Part shown: positions 9,836 to 18,147 of the stretch, in pieces | Layout: every line of letters starts with the position of its first letter | How positions within the stretch are numbered: position 1 is the first letter of the stretch | Assembly: GCF_014650115.1 (NCBI RefSeq) | Contig: NZ_BMUI01000005.1 | Span: 62,001 to 126,000, forward strand | Reading direction: 5' to 3' | Origin: Streptomyces olivaceoviridis | GTDB taxonomy: Bacteria; Actinomycetota; Actinomycetes; Streptomycetales; Streptomycetaceae | DNA: 64,000 nucleotides | Translations under genes and position numbers: made by a program | The notes under the pieces: model-generated | The model's database searches: none | Told to the model about the DNA's origin: nothing | The model's input: only the letters and a program-made list of their open reading frames with translations

Positions 9836-10677
9836 CCACCGGCACCGTCACCCGCGTCGAGGGCGCCGTCGCGGCGCCCCGGCCGCGCACCGGCCGACGC
9901 CCGCGCCGCCGTCCCACGCTCACCCTGTACACCTGGCTGGTGCTGGCCTGGCTGCTGCTGCCGATCGCCGTCATGGTCCTGTTCGGCTTCAACGACACCC
10001 ACAGCAAGGTGAACTTCACCTGGCAGGGCTTCACCCTCACCTGGTACCGGCACCTGTTCGCCCTCCCCAACCTGACCTCGGCGCTGGTCAACAGCCTCAC
10101 CGTCGCGCTGGTCGTCACGGTGGCCGCCACCCTGCTGGGCACGCCGATCGGCCTGGCCCTGGGCCGCCACCGCTTCCGCGGGCGCGGCTCCGTGGACCTG
10201 CTGCTGTTCGCCGCCATCGCGGCCCCCGAGATCGCCCTGGGCGCCGCCCTGCTGTCGCTGTTCATCGTCCTCGGCGTGCCGCGCGGCTACTGGACCATCG
10301 TCATCGCGCACGTGGCCTTCTGCATCCCGTACGTCGCCATCACCGTACGGGCCCGCATGGCGGGTCACGATCCGACGCTGGAGGAGGCCGCCCGGGACCT
10401 CGGAGCCGGGCCGTGGACGGCGTTCCGGCTGGTCACCCTGCCCGCACTGCTGCCCGGTGTGGCCTCCGGAGCCCTGCTGTGCTTCGCCCTGTCCATCGAC
10501 GACTACGTCATCACCAGCTTCAACGCCGGCCGGACGGTCACCTTCCCGCTGTGGGTGTACAGCGCCAGCCGTACCGGCGTGCCCCCGCAGGTCAACGTCA
10601 TGGGAACGCTGATCTTCGTCGGCGGCCTCGTCATCGCCGGTGCGAACGTGCTGTTCGCCCGGCGCCGCGCGGCCTGA
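9832..10677 (+). CDS. ABC transporter permease, PotC-like
   Basis: 281 residues. A basic N-terminal tail is followed by about six membrane segments. The EAA loop is visible as TLEEAARDLGAGPWTAFRLV, and the motif ALSIDDYVITSF is typical of PotC-type subunits. ATG 9832 overlaps the previous stop as ATGA. It completes the four-component importer. The next gene, 75 bases downstream, is the FrlB-like enzyme, so transport and catabolism appear co-transcribed. Confidence 0.9.
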   Translation: MTTGTVTRVEGAVAAPRPRTGRRPRRRPTLTLYTWLVLAWLLLPIAVMVLFGFNDTHSKVNFTWQGFTLTWYRHLFALPNLTSALVNSLTVALVVTVAATLLGTPIGLALGRHRFRGRGSVDLLLFAAIAAPEIALGAALLSLFIVLGVPRGYWTIVIAHVAFCIPYVAITVRARMAGHDPTLEEAARDLGAGPWTAFRLVTLPALLPGVASGALLCFALSIDDYVITSFNAGRTVTFPLWVYSASRTGVPPQVNVMGTLIFVGGLVIAGANVLFARRRAA

Positions 10678-10752
10678 CACCTCTCCCGCGCCGCCAGAAC
10701 ACCGGCCCGGTCGCGGCCGGTCGGAAACAACCCCTCGAAGGAAACCATCACC

Positions 10753-11754
10753 GTGCTCTCTTTCAACGAAGCCGAGTTCGTCGCGCAGACGGAAAGCCTC
10801 GTGGCACTGCGCCCCCGGATCGAGGAGGTCGTCGACCGTCTCGTGGACGAGGGGTACGACAACGTCCTCCTGGTGGGCGCCGGCGGCACCTACGCGCAGA
10901 TGTGGCCCTATGAGCACCTGGCCCGGCGCACCTCGGTGCTGCCGGTGCGGGCGGCCATCGCGGCGGAGCTGGTCGTCTCCGGTGACGCCCGGCTGGGCGA
11001 GCGGACCGCGGCCGTGTTCACCTCCGTCTCCGGCACCACCGAGGACAGCCTCAAGGCCATCGAGTACTGCAAGGAGCGGGGCGCGTACACGATCGGCTTC
11101 ACCGGCCACCCCGACTCCCCCGTCGCCCAGCGGGTGGACACCGCGCTGGTGTCGGCGCCCAAGGCCTGGCCGTTCGACGTCCAGATGCTGCTGTTCATGG
11201 GCCGGCTGCTCTCCCGGAGGGGCGAGTTCACCGGCTACGACCGTCTCGCCGACGAACTCGCCGGCCTGCCCCGCATCCTGGTGGAGGTCGCCCGACAGGC
11301 CGAGCCGGTGGCGTCCGACTTCGCCGAGGCCCACAAGGACACCGACTACCACTTCCTCATCGGCGGCGGCAACCTGTGGGGGTTCACCTACCTGTACTCC
11401 ATGTGCATCCTCGAAGAGATGCAGTGGCTGCGCACCACCCGGGTGCACAGCGCCGAGTTCTTCCACGGCTCGCTGGAGCTGCTGGAGGAGGACACCAGCG
11501 TGATCGTCTTCCAGGGCGAGGACGAGACCCGCGCGCTCACCGACCGGGCCGAGGCGTTCGCCCGGCGCGTCTCCAAGGACGTCACCGTCTTCGACACCCG
11601 TGACTACCCCCTTGCCGGCATCAGCCCCGAGTTCCGGGGGCTGCTGGCGCCGCTGGTGCTGGACACCGTGATGGACCGGGTCAGCAAGCACCTGGAGCGG
11701 GTGCGCGACCACTCCCTGGACCTGCGCCGCTACTACCGCGTCATGGACTACTGA
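10753..11754 (+). CDS. SIS-domain sugar isomerase, FrlB-like fructosamine-6-phosphate deglycase
   Basis: 333 residues with two SIS domains (first VLLVGAGGTYAQMW with SVSGTTEDS; second HFLIGGGNLWGFTY). The segment VHSAEFFHGSLELLEED aligns with the FrlB active-site region SGEFRHGPLE, including its Glu and His. FrlB splits fructoselysine-6-phosphate into glucose-6-phosphate and the amino acid. Together with the adjacent FrlD-like kinase this strongly suggests an Amadori-product pathway. The exact substrate (fructosyl-, glucosyl- or another sugar-amine) cannot be read from sequence. The start is GTG 10753 with GAAGGA upstream. A GlmS-type glucosamine function is less likely because no amidotransferase domain is present. 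Confidence 0.82.
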   Translation: MLSFNEAEFVAQTESLVALRPRIEEVVDRLVDEGYDNVLLVGAGGTYAQMWPYEHLARRTSVLPVRAAIAAELVVSGDARLGERTAAVFTSVSGTTEDSLKAIEYCKERGAYTIGFTGHPDSPVAQRVDTALVSAPKAWPFDVQMLLFMGRLLSRRGEFTGYDRLADELAGLPRILVEVARQAEPVASDFAEAHKDTDYHFLIGGGNLWGFTYLYSMCILEEMQWLRTTRVHSAEFFHGSLELLEEDTSVIVFQGEDETRALTDRAEAFARRVSKDVTVFDTRDYPLAGISPEFRGLLAPLVLDTVMDRVSKHLERVRDHSLDLRRYYRVMDY

Positions 11755-11788
11755 CCGCGGTCCGCCCCACCCCACCTCCATCCGCCCC

Positions 11789-11850
11789 GGCGTGCCCGTG
11801 CCCGTGCACCGGCACGCCCCGAGCGGGCGCCGCGCACCCGCGCGGCGCCC
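11789..11850 (+). other. two tandem hairpins between the FrlB- and FrlD-like genes
   Basis: GGCGTGCC (11789-11796) pairs with GGCACGCC (11811-11818). Immediately after, GGGCGCCGCGC (11825-11835) pairs perfectly with GCGCGGCGCCC (11840-11850) around a 4-base loop. The second stem ends 18 bases before the kinase start. With no T-tract it may partly terminate transcription or protect processed mRNA, making kinase expression differ from the upstream genes. Confidence 0.55.
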
Positions 11851-11868
11851 GCCCTCCTGGAGACTTTG

Positions 11869-12792
11869 ATGAACATCCTCGGTTTCGGCGACAACGTCGT
11901 GGACCGCTTCGTGGACCGCGGCATCGACTACCCGGGCGGCAACTGCGTCAACGTGGCCGTGTACGCCCGCCGTCTCGGTCTCGACACCGCCTATCTGGGG
12001 GTGTTCGGCGACGACGACCTCGGTGCCTTCCTCCGTACGGCCGTGGCGGCCCAGGGCGTCGCGGTGGAGCGCAGCGTGGTGCGCCACGGCGAGTCCGGCG
12101 TCTCCACTCTCCATGTGCAGGGCGGCGACCGGGTGTTCCTCGGCTACAACGGCGGCGGTGTCACCGTGCGCGACCCACTCGTCCTGGACGACGCCCTGCT
12201 GGCGTACGCGGCGTCGTTCTCGCTCGTGCACTCCAGCGTGTACTCGCGCACCGAGAGCGAACTGCCCAAGCTGGCCGCGGCCGGTCCCCTGGTCAGCTTC
12301 GACCTCTCCGACGACGACGAGTTCCGCTCCCCCGCCTACCTCGACCGGGTCTGCCCCCACCTCGACCTGGCCCTGCTGTCCTGCTCCGACCTGGACGAGG
12401 CGGCCACGCGGCGGCTGCTGGAAGCCGTGGTGGCGCGGGGAGCCCGCATGGTCCTGGCGACCCGCGGCCTGGCGGGGGCCATCGTGTACGACGGCCGGAC
12501 CCTGGCGACGGCACCGGCGCGCGCCGCGGACGCACGGACCATGACCGACACCATGGGCTGCGGTGACGCGTTCCTCGCCGGTTTCGCGGTGTGCCTGCTC
12601 CACGACGGCTGGTCCCGCCGCAATCCGCCGTCCCGCACCTCTTTGGAACGCGCGCTGCGGCACGGCGCGCGGTCGGCCCATGACCAGTGCTTCGTGGAGG
12701 CCGCCTTCGGCCACGGCCGGCCTGCCCCGAGGACACCGGTCCCGGTGCCGCTCGACCAGGCCGGCGCGAACGCCGCGGAGTCCCAGCCGTGA
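11869..12792 (+). CDS. PfkB-family carbohydrate kinase, FrlD-like fructosamine 6-kinase
   Basis: 307 residues. It is a ribokinase/PfkB fold enzyme: N-terminal GFGDNVVDRF and the PGGNCVNVAVYARRLG motif, then the C-terminal ATP and catalytic motif DTMGCGDAFLAGF, in which the Asp base is kept although the usual GAGD reads GCGD. The short start MNILGFGDNVVDR resembles FrlD. It would phosphorylate an imported fructosyl-amine at O6 so that the upstream SIS enzyme can cleave it. ATG 11869 is preferred to the TTG directly before it, with GGAG upstream. A C-terminal tail of about 40 residues rich in Arg and Pro is unlike the core. Confidence 0.83.
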   Translation: MNILGFGDNVVDRFVDRGIDYPGGNCVNVAVYARRLGLDTAYLGVFGDDDLGAFLRTAVAAQGVAVERSVVRHGESGVSTLHVQGGDRVFLGYNGGGVTVRDPLVLDDALLAYAASFSLVHSSVYSRTESELPKLAAAGPLVSFDLSDDDEFRSPAYLDRVCPHLDLALLSCSDLDEAATRRLLEAVVARGARMVLATRGLAGAIVYDGRTLATAPARAADARTMTDTMGCGDAFLAGFAVCLLHDGWSRRNPPSRTSLERALRHGARSAHDQCFVEAAFGHGRPAPRTPVPVPLDQAGANAAESQP

Positions 12793-12955
12793 CCCGCCGC
12801 GCGGCAGGGCGCATCGCCCGCGCGCTGCCGCCAGGCTCCTGGGCCGCGGTGACGGACGGATCCGGGCCGTGAGGGCGCGCGGGAGCGTGGGATCGGAGCC
12901 TCTGTGACGGACCCCAGGTCTTGAGCGGGACCCGGTGGAATGGCACAGTCACCCC

Positions 12956-14854
12956 ATGACGAGCGCCGCCGCCGACCGCCACGACGATCTCAGGACGTGG
13001 CTCGGTGCCATCGCGGACCTCGCCGAGGCGGTGAACGGCACCGGAAGCGTGCGCTCACTGCTGGACCTCGTGGCCAGGACGGCCTGCCGGCTGCTGGGCT
13101 ACGACTTCTGTTCCGTGCTGCTGCCGGACCCGGCGCACCGGGTCCTCGCCATCGAGGGGGCCTACGGGCTGTCGGCCGCCTACATCAGAGGCGTGAACAT
13201 CAAGCACCCGGTACGGATCGGGGCCGGGGAGTGCGGAGAGGCGCCTTCGAGCCGGGCGTTCCGCACGGGCAGGGCCGTCGCCATCGGTGATGTCACGGCC
13301 GAGACCCACTACGCGTGGGGCGGGGTCGCCGAGCAGCAGGGCTACCGTTCCATCATCGCCGTACCTCTCATGACCTCCGGCTCCTGTCTGGGCACGCTGA
13401 CGTGTTACCGCGCCGGCGCGCACGAGTTCTCCGACGACGAGCAGGAACTCCTCACGACTCTGGCGAACCAGGCCGCCATCGCCATCGAGACGGCCCGCCT
13501 GCGGGACCGGGAACAGCAGACGATCGGCGAACTGCGGGAACTGAACGACTCGCTGCGCGAGCAGCATGCCCTGCTGCGGCGCAGCGAGGACATCCACCGC
13601 CAGCTGACCGAGGTCGCCCTGCGCGGCGAGGGCATCCGGGGGGTCGCCGGGGCGCTTGCCGCCCTGCTCGATCGTCCGGTTCTGTTCGAGGACGCCGACG
13701 GGAGCAGGCTGACGGCGGCGCAGCCCTCCACAGCGGTGCCGGGCGACCCGTTCGACGGTCCGGACGGCTTCTCGGTGCCGCGCCAGTCGCTCGCGGACCT
13801 GCCGACCACTGGGGTCGTCGAGGTGGGGACGGACGGCGGCGGGATGCCGTGGGCGACGTCCGCGGTCGCCCTGGCCAGGGAAGTCGTCGCCCGGGTGTGG
13901 ATCCCGGGGGACCTGGCCGGCCTCGGCCCCCTCGGACGACGGGCGATCGAGCACGCGTCGGTCGTGGCCGCCCTGGAGATACTGCGCGAACGCACCGCCG
14001 TGGACGTCGAATGGCGGCTGCGCGGAGAGCTGTTGACCGATCTCCTCACCCAGCAGCCGGCCGCCATGGCGACGGTCGTGGCACGGGCCGCCCGCCTCGG
14101 CCACGACCTGCACCGGGCGCACTCCGTGCTCGTCGTCCGGGTGGACGACGAGTCGGTGACACCCGGCTCGGCCCGGGGAACCGACACCCCGCGCCGGGTG
14201 CTGTCGGCCGTCCACGCCATGGCGACCCGGCAGACCCCCCGCCCCTTGGTGGCCCGTCACGGTGACGACGTCGTCGTGCTGTGGCCCTCGGACCCCGACG
14301 GGGAGGACCTTCCCGCGGGAGAACCGACGCCCGTGACAGCACACGTCGCACCGGGTGCGGTGTCGGCGGCCGACACCATCCGCCGGTCCGTCGCACGCGC
14401 CCTGCCGATCACCGTGACGGTCGCGGTGTCGCGGCCGTGCGCCGACCTCGCGGACTACCCGGCCGCGTTCCGTACGACACGGGGCGTCCTGACCATCACG
14501 CAGTTGCGTGGCCGCCGCGACCGTACGGTGGAACTCGGCGACCTGGGGGTGCAGGGGCTGCTCCTGCAACTTGAGGACCCCTCGGAGCTGCTACGGTTCG
14601 CCGACCGCGTCCTGGCGCCCGTTCTCGACTACGACCGGCGCCGCCACACCCGGCTGCTGGACACGCTGCGCACCTATCTCGCCCACGGCCTCAGCACGGC
14701 CCGCACGGCCGAGGTCCTCTTCGTGCACCCCAACACCGTCGGTCTGCGGCTGAAGCGGGTCGAGGAGCTGCTTGAGGTGAGCCTCACGGAACCCGACGCG
14801 CTCTTGCAGATCACCGCCGCACTCGCGGCGATCGAGGTCAACGGCCTGGGGTGA
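12956..14854 (+). CDS. GAF-domain PucR-type transcriptional regulator
   Basis: 632 residues. An N-terminal GAF domain (about residues 20-185; RLLGYDFCSVLLPD, IIAVPLMTSGSCLGTLTCYR, ANQAAIAIETARL) is followed by a coiled linker and a PucR-like middle region. The C-terminal helix-turn-helix is YLAHGLSTARTAEVLFVHPN followed by TVGLRLKRVEELL, the PucR/CdaR pattern. Such proteins often activate aromatic or purine catabolic operons after sensing a small molecule. It lies directly upstream of the aldehyde dehydrogenase operon on the same strand, with an 18-bp palindrome between them, so I infer that it controls that cluster. ATG 12956 lacks a strong ribosome site; GTG 12935 is an alternative. Confidence 0.85.
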   Translation: MTSAAADRHDDLRTWLGAIADLAEAVNGTGSVRSLLDLVARTACRLLGYDFCSVLLPDPAHRVLAIEGAYGLSAAYIRGVNIKHPVRIGAGECGEAPSSRAFRTGRAVAIGDVTAETHYAWGGVAEQQGYRSIIAVPLMTSGSCLGTLTCYRAGAHEFSDDEQELLTTLANQAAIAIETARLRDREQQTIGELRELNDSLREQHALLRRSEDIHRQLTEVALRGEGIRGVAGALAALLDRPVLFEDADGSRLTAAQPSTAVPGDPFDGPDGFSVPRQSLADLPTTGVVEVGTDGGGMPWATSAVALAREVVARVWIPGDLAGLGPLGRRAIEHASVVAALEILRERTAVDVEWRLRGELLTDLLTQQPAAMATVVARAARLGHDLHRAHSVLVVRVDDESVTPGSARGTDTPRRVLSAVHAMATRQTPRPLVARHGDDVVVLWPSDPDGEDLPAGEPTPVTAHVAPGAVSAADTIRRSVARALPITVTVAVSRPCADLADYPAAFRTTRGVLTITQLRGRRDRTVELGDLGVQGLLLQLEDPSELLRFADRVLAPVLDYDRRRHTRLLDTLRTYLAHGLSTARTAEVLFVHPNTVGLRLKRVEELLEVSLTEPDALLQITAALAAIEVNGLG

Positions 14855-15240
14855 CGGCCGTACCAGGGAGCCGTTCGCACCTCGTCTGATCAGCCCCCAG
14901 CGCCCCTCTCGGTCCGGCGACGGTCCGACCGAGCATGCCCCGGGACCGGCCCGCCGCGGACTGTGCCGATCCACAGCGAACCGCTCCGACGATGTGTGCC
15001 CACACATCGAAACAGATGTTGCCCGGGCCAATACTCGATCGCAGTCCGGCCGCCGGAACCGCGATTCCGGTTCGACACCCCCGTGCCCCGGCCGACCCGC
15101 GGACGCCGGCCGTGCCCGCACCGCGAACCCCATCTCCGCTTCGTCCGAAGTGTGACGCCTGAAGGAGGCGAACCGCCCTGGTTACCCAGATCCCCGTCCC
15201 CGCAGCGAGCGAGGCCACCACGCACCGCGACCGGGCCATC
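14855..15240 (+). other. regulatory gap before the catabolic operon
   Basis: 386 bases without a supported gene. It holds the palindrome at 14991-15008 and a strong GAAGGAGG ribosome site at 15161-15168. A slightly AT-richer segment at 15001-15040 may contain the promoter, but no clear -35/-10 pair is visible. Confidence 0.5.
14991..15008. promoter_or_regulatory. 18-bp palindromic operator, GATGTGTG-CC-CACACATC
   Basis: Perfect 8-bp arms are separated by CC, and a further GATGTT half-site follows at 15014. It sits between the PucR-type regulator and the aldehyde dehydrogenase gene, which makes that regulator the natural candidate ligand, though this is inference. Confidence 0.6.
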
Positions 15241-16665
15241 GTGAACCCCGCCACGGGAGAAGTGATCCGCTCGGTACGGGACCACACGCCGTCCGAAGTG
15301 GACGAGGCGGTCAAGGCGGCGAAGGCGGCCTTCGAGTCCGGTCCGTGGCCACGTCTGCCGCGCAGTGAGCGCGCCCGGCACCTGCTCCGCTGCGCCGACG
15401 CGATCGAGGCGAACAGCAAGGTGCTGTTCCGGCTGGAGACGCAGAACAACGGCCGGCCCATCACCGAGACCAAGGCACAGCTCTCCCGTGTCCCGGAGTG
15501 GTTCCGGTACAACGCGGGCCTGCTGGCCGCCCAGCGGGACGCGGTCCTGCCCGGAGACGGCCCCTACCTGACGTACCAGCGGCGTTCACCGCTCGGCGTG
15601 TGCGGGATCATCACGCCGTTCAACCACCCGTTGCTGATCCTCGCACGCAGTCTGTCCGCGGCCCTGGCCACCGGCAACACCGTGGTGGTCAAACCCTCGG
15701 AGCTGACTCCGCTGACCACGCTCGCGCTGGTCGACGTGCTGCGCGCTGCCGGACTCCCCGACGGAGTGGTGCATGTGGTGACCGGCGGACGGGAAGTGGG
15801 GGAACGGCTGACCGGGCACCCGGACATCGCCAAGATCACGTTGACCGGGGGAACCGAGGCGGGGCGCGCCGCCGCGGTCGCCACCGCGTCCCGGTTCGCC
15901 CGTGTCACCGCCGAGCTCGGCGGCAAGACCCCGATCGTCGTCTTCGACGACATCGATCCGCGCGTGGCCGCCGAAGGAGCGGCGTTCGCCGCGTTCGTCG
16001 CGGCCGGCCAGTCCTGTGTCGCCGGTTCACGCTTCCTCGTCCAGCGGGGTGCCTACGACGCCTTCGTCGAGGCGCTCGCCTCCCGTGCGTCAGCCATCCG
16101 CATCGGCGACCCCGCGCGGACGGAAACGCAACTGGGTCCGTTGATCAGCGAGGTCCAGCGCGAGAAGGTCCTGCGGCTGATCGGGACCGGCGTCCAGGAG
16201 GGCGCCCGTGTCGCCGCGGGAGGAGGCGTTCCCGATCTGCCGGCGGAACTCGGCGACGGCTACTACGTGCAGCCCACCGTCCTGGCCGACGCGACCATGT
16301 CGATGACGGTCGCACGGGAGGAGATCTTCGGTCCCGTCGCGGTCGTCGTGCCCTTCGACGACGAGGACGACGCGGTCGCCATGGCCAACGACAACCGGTT
16401 CGGTCTCGGGGCGGGTGTGTGGACCCGGGACATCGCGCGGGGGCACCGGGTCGCGGACCGCGTCGTCGCCGGAATGGTGTGGGTGAACGACCACCACCGC
16501 CTGGAGCCGTCCCTCCCGTGGGGCGGCGTCAAGGAATCCGGTGCCGGCCGGGACGCCGGCCAGGAGTCCTTCGACGACTTCACCTGGGTCAAGACGGTCG
16601 TGGTGCGCACCGCCGCCGACGACGTCGACTGGTACGGGAACTCCGCGCCCGCCCGCCTCAACTGA
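15241..16665 (+). CDS. NAD(P)-dependent aldehyde dehydrogenase
   Basis: 474 residues from GTG 15241. It oxidises an aldehyde intermediate to an acid. The ALDH core is intact: the NPATGE entry, GVCGIITPFNHPLLI, the nucleotide-binding VVVKPSELTPL, the general base in AELGGKTP, the catalytic Cys in AAGQSCVAGS, and EEIFGPV. The start is uncertain. The only strong ribosome site (GAAGGAGG, 15161-15168) points to CTG 15178, from which the frame is open and gives 21 more residues. In this cluster it may act on a semialdehyde from ring breakdown, like 2-hydroxymuconate- or 2-aminomuconate-semialdehyde dehydrogenases, but the substrate is unknown. It is the first gene of the operon. Confidence 0.9.
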   Translation: MNPATGEVIRSVRDHTPSEVDEAVKAAKAAFESGPWPRLPRSERARHLLRCADAIEANSKVLFRLETQNNGRPITETKAQLSRVPEWFRYNAGLLAAQRDAVLPGDGPYLTYQRRSPLGVCGIITPFNHPLLILARSLSAALATGNTVVVKPSELTPLTTLALVDVLRAAGLPDGVVHVVTGGREVGERLTGHPDIAKITLTGGTEAGRAAAVATASRFARVTAELGGKTPIVVFDDIDPRVAAEGAAFAAFVAAGQSCVAGSRFLVQRGAYDAFVEALASRASAIRIGDPARTETQLGPLISEVQREKVLRLIGTGVQEGARVAAGGGVPDLPAELGDGYYVQPTVLADATMSMTVAREEIFGPVAVVVPFDDEDDAVAMANDNRFGLGAGVWTRDIARGHRVADRVVAGMVWVNDHHRLEPSLPWGGVKESGAGRDAGQESFDDFTWVKTVVVRTAADDVDWYGNSAPARLN

Positions 16666-16743
16666 TCCCGCCGACAGGTGAGTTCGTCGCCCTGACTGCG
16701 ACGCCCACCGCGTGTCCTGACACATCCGACGAAGGAGTCGCGC

Positions 16744-18147
16744 ATGTCGAACACAGCGAACGGCCGCCACTTCGGTGCGCGATGGCCGAGGGAGATCACC
16801 CGCACGCAATGGCTCGTTCTGGCGGGAACCACGATGGGCTGGGCCCTGGACGGGTTCTCCGGAAGCCTCTACGCCCTGGTCCTCGGCCCCGCCATGACCG
16901 AATTGCTCCCCCACAGCGGCATCCGGGCGGACGCGAGCGGCATCGGCTTGTACGGGGGTCTGACCGTGGCCCTCTTCCTCGCCGGCTGGGCCGTCGGCGG
17001 GATCCTGTTCGGCCTTCTGGCCGACTACTTCGGGCGGGTCAGGGTGCTGTCCGCCGGCGTGGTCGCCTACGCCGTGTTCACCGCGCTGGCCGCGTTCACC
17101 GACACCTGGTGGCAGTTGGGCGTACTGCGGTTCGTCGCCGGACTCGGCTCCGGTGTCGAGGCACCGGTGGGGGCCGCGCTGGTGGCCGAGGTGTGGCGCA
17201 ACCGGTACCGGGCGCGTGCCTGCGGCGTGATGATGTCCGGCTACGCCGCCGGCTTCTTCGTCGCCGCCCTCGCGTACGACTTCCTCGGGGGCCAGGGCTG
17301 GCGCGTGATGCTGGGCATCGCCGTGGCCCCCGCCCTGCTGGTCTGGTTCATCCGCCGGTACGTTCCCGAGCCCCCGGAGATCAGGGCCGCCATCGCGGAC
17401 CGCCGGAACCGGAAGGCGCGGGGCCACACCGCCCCGGAGGACCGGTTCGTGCTGCGCAGGCTGCTCGCGCCGCCCTTCCTGAGCCGGACACTCGTCGCGA
17501 CGACACTCGCCACCGGCTCGCTGGTCGCCTTCTGGAGCGTGTCGACCTGGTACCCCCAGATCATCCGCCACGCCGCCGACGCCGGCGGGCTGCCGCAGCA
17601 CACGGCCGACAGCCATGTCGCGGTCGCCTCCATGCTGTTCAACGCGGGCGGCGTCCTCGGATACGCCTCGTGGGGGTTCCTCGCCGACGCGGTCGGCCGG
17701 CGCAAGGCGTTCGCCGTCAGCTTCGCCGCCTCCACCGCGGGCGTCGCCTACCTCTTCCCCTTCCAGCACGGCTACGCCGAGTTCCTGCTCGCCCTGCCGG
17801 TCGTCGGGTTCGGCCTGTTCGGGGCGCTGTCCGGCACGTTCGTCTACGGTCCCGAGCTCTTCCCTCCCAGTGTGCGGGCGACCGGCATGGCGCTGTCGAA
17901 CAGCGTCGGCCGTCTGATCACCGCGGCGGGCCCGTTGGTGGCCGGCGTCATCGCCGTCTCCTGGTTCGGCGGCGACCTCGGGCTGGCGACCACGTGCGTG
18001 GCCGCGGTCGGCCTGACGGCGGCGGTCGGGCTGGCCTTCGCGCCCGAGACGCGGGGGCTGGACCTCCCGAGCGATCCCCTTCCCACCGGTCCGGAGCGGG
18101 CACCGGCGCCGGCCGAAACCATCACTGCCAAGGAGATGCATTCATGA
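16744..18147 (+). CDS. MFS transporter, aromatic acid:H+ symporter type
   Basis: 467 residues with about twelve predicted membrane helices. The N-terminal TMGWALDGFSGSLYALVLGP and the inter-helix motif GLLADYFGRVRVL are typical of the sugar/aromatic acid porter group, and the second-half motif GFLADAVGRRKAF repeats it. Placed between an aldehyde dehydrogenase and a flavin monooxygenase, it probably imports the aromatic or heterocyclic acid used by this cluster. Translation is coupled to the next gene by an ATGA overlap. ATG 16744 has GAAGGAG upstream. Confidence 0.87.
   Translation: MSNTANGRHFGARWPREITRTQWLVLAGTTMGWALDGFSGSLYALVLGPAMTELLPHSGIRADASGIGLYGGLTVALFLAGWAVGGILFGLLADYFGRVRVLSAGVVAYAVFTALAAFTDTWWQLGVLRFVAGLGSGVEAPVGAALVAEVWRNRYRARACGVMMSGYAAGFFVAALAYDFLGGQGWRVMLGIAVAPALLVWFIRRYVPEPPEIRAAIADRRNRKARGHTAPEDRFVLRRLLAPPFLSRTLVATTLATGSLVAFWSVSTWYPQIIRHAADAGGLPQHTADSHVAVASMLFNAGGVLGYASWGFLADAVGRRKAFAVSFAASTAGVAYLFPFQHGYAEFLLALPVVGFGLFGALSGTFVYGPELFPPSVRATGMALSNSVGRLITAAGPLVAGVIAVSWFGGDLGLATTCVAAVGLTAAVGLAFAPETRGLDLPSDPLPTGPERAPAPAETITAKEMHS

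Noticed and set aside
10753..11754. GlmS-type glucosamine-6-phosphate synthase for the SIS protein
   Set aside because: There is no N-terminal glutaminase domain, and the FrlB-like active-site segment plus kinase and importer context fit an Amadori deglycase better.
9784..12714. Very long minus-strand open frame across the permease, deglycase and kinase genes
   Set aside because: It is antisense to clearly recognisable genes. Its translation is Gly/Arg/His/Val-rich with no domain, as expected opposite GC-rich codons.
16090..18141. Long minus-strand open frame under the ALDH and MFS genes
   Set aside because: Antisense composition artefact: the opposite strand encodes intact family proteins with correct ribosome sites.
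15498..18143. In-frame upstream extension of the first FAD monooxygenase through the ALDH and MFS region
   Set aside because: Translation before ATG 18144 is Arg-rich and meaningless. ATG 18144 overlaps the previous stop in the usual coupled way.
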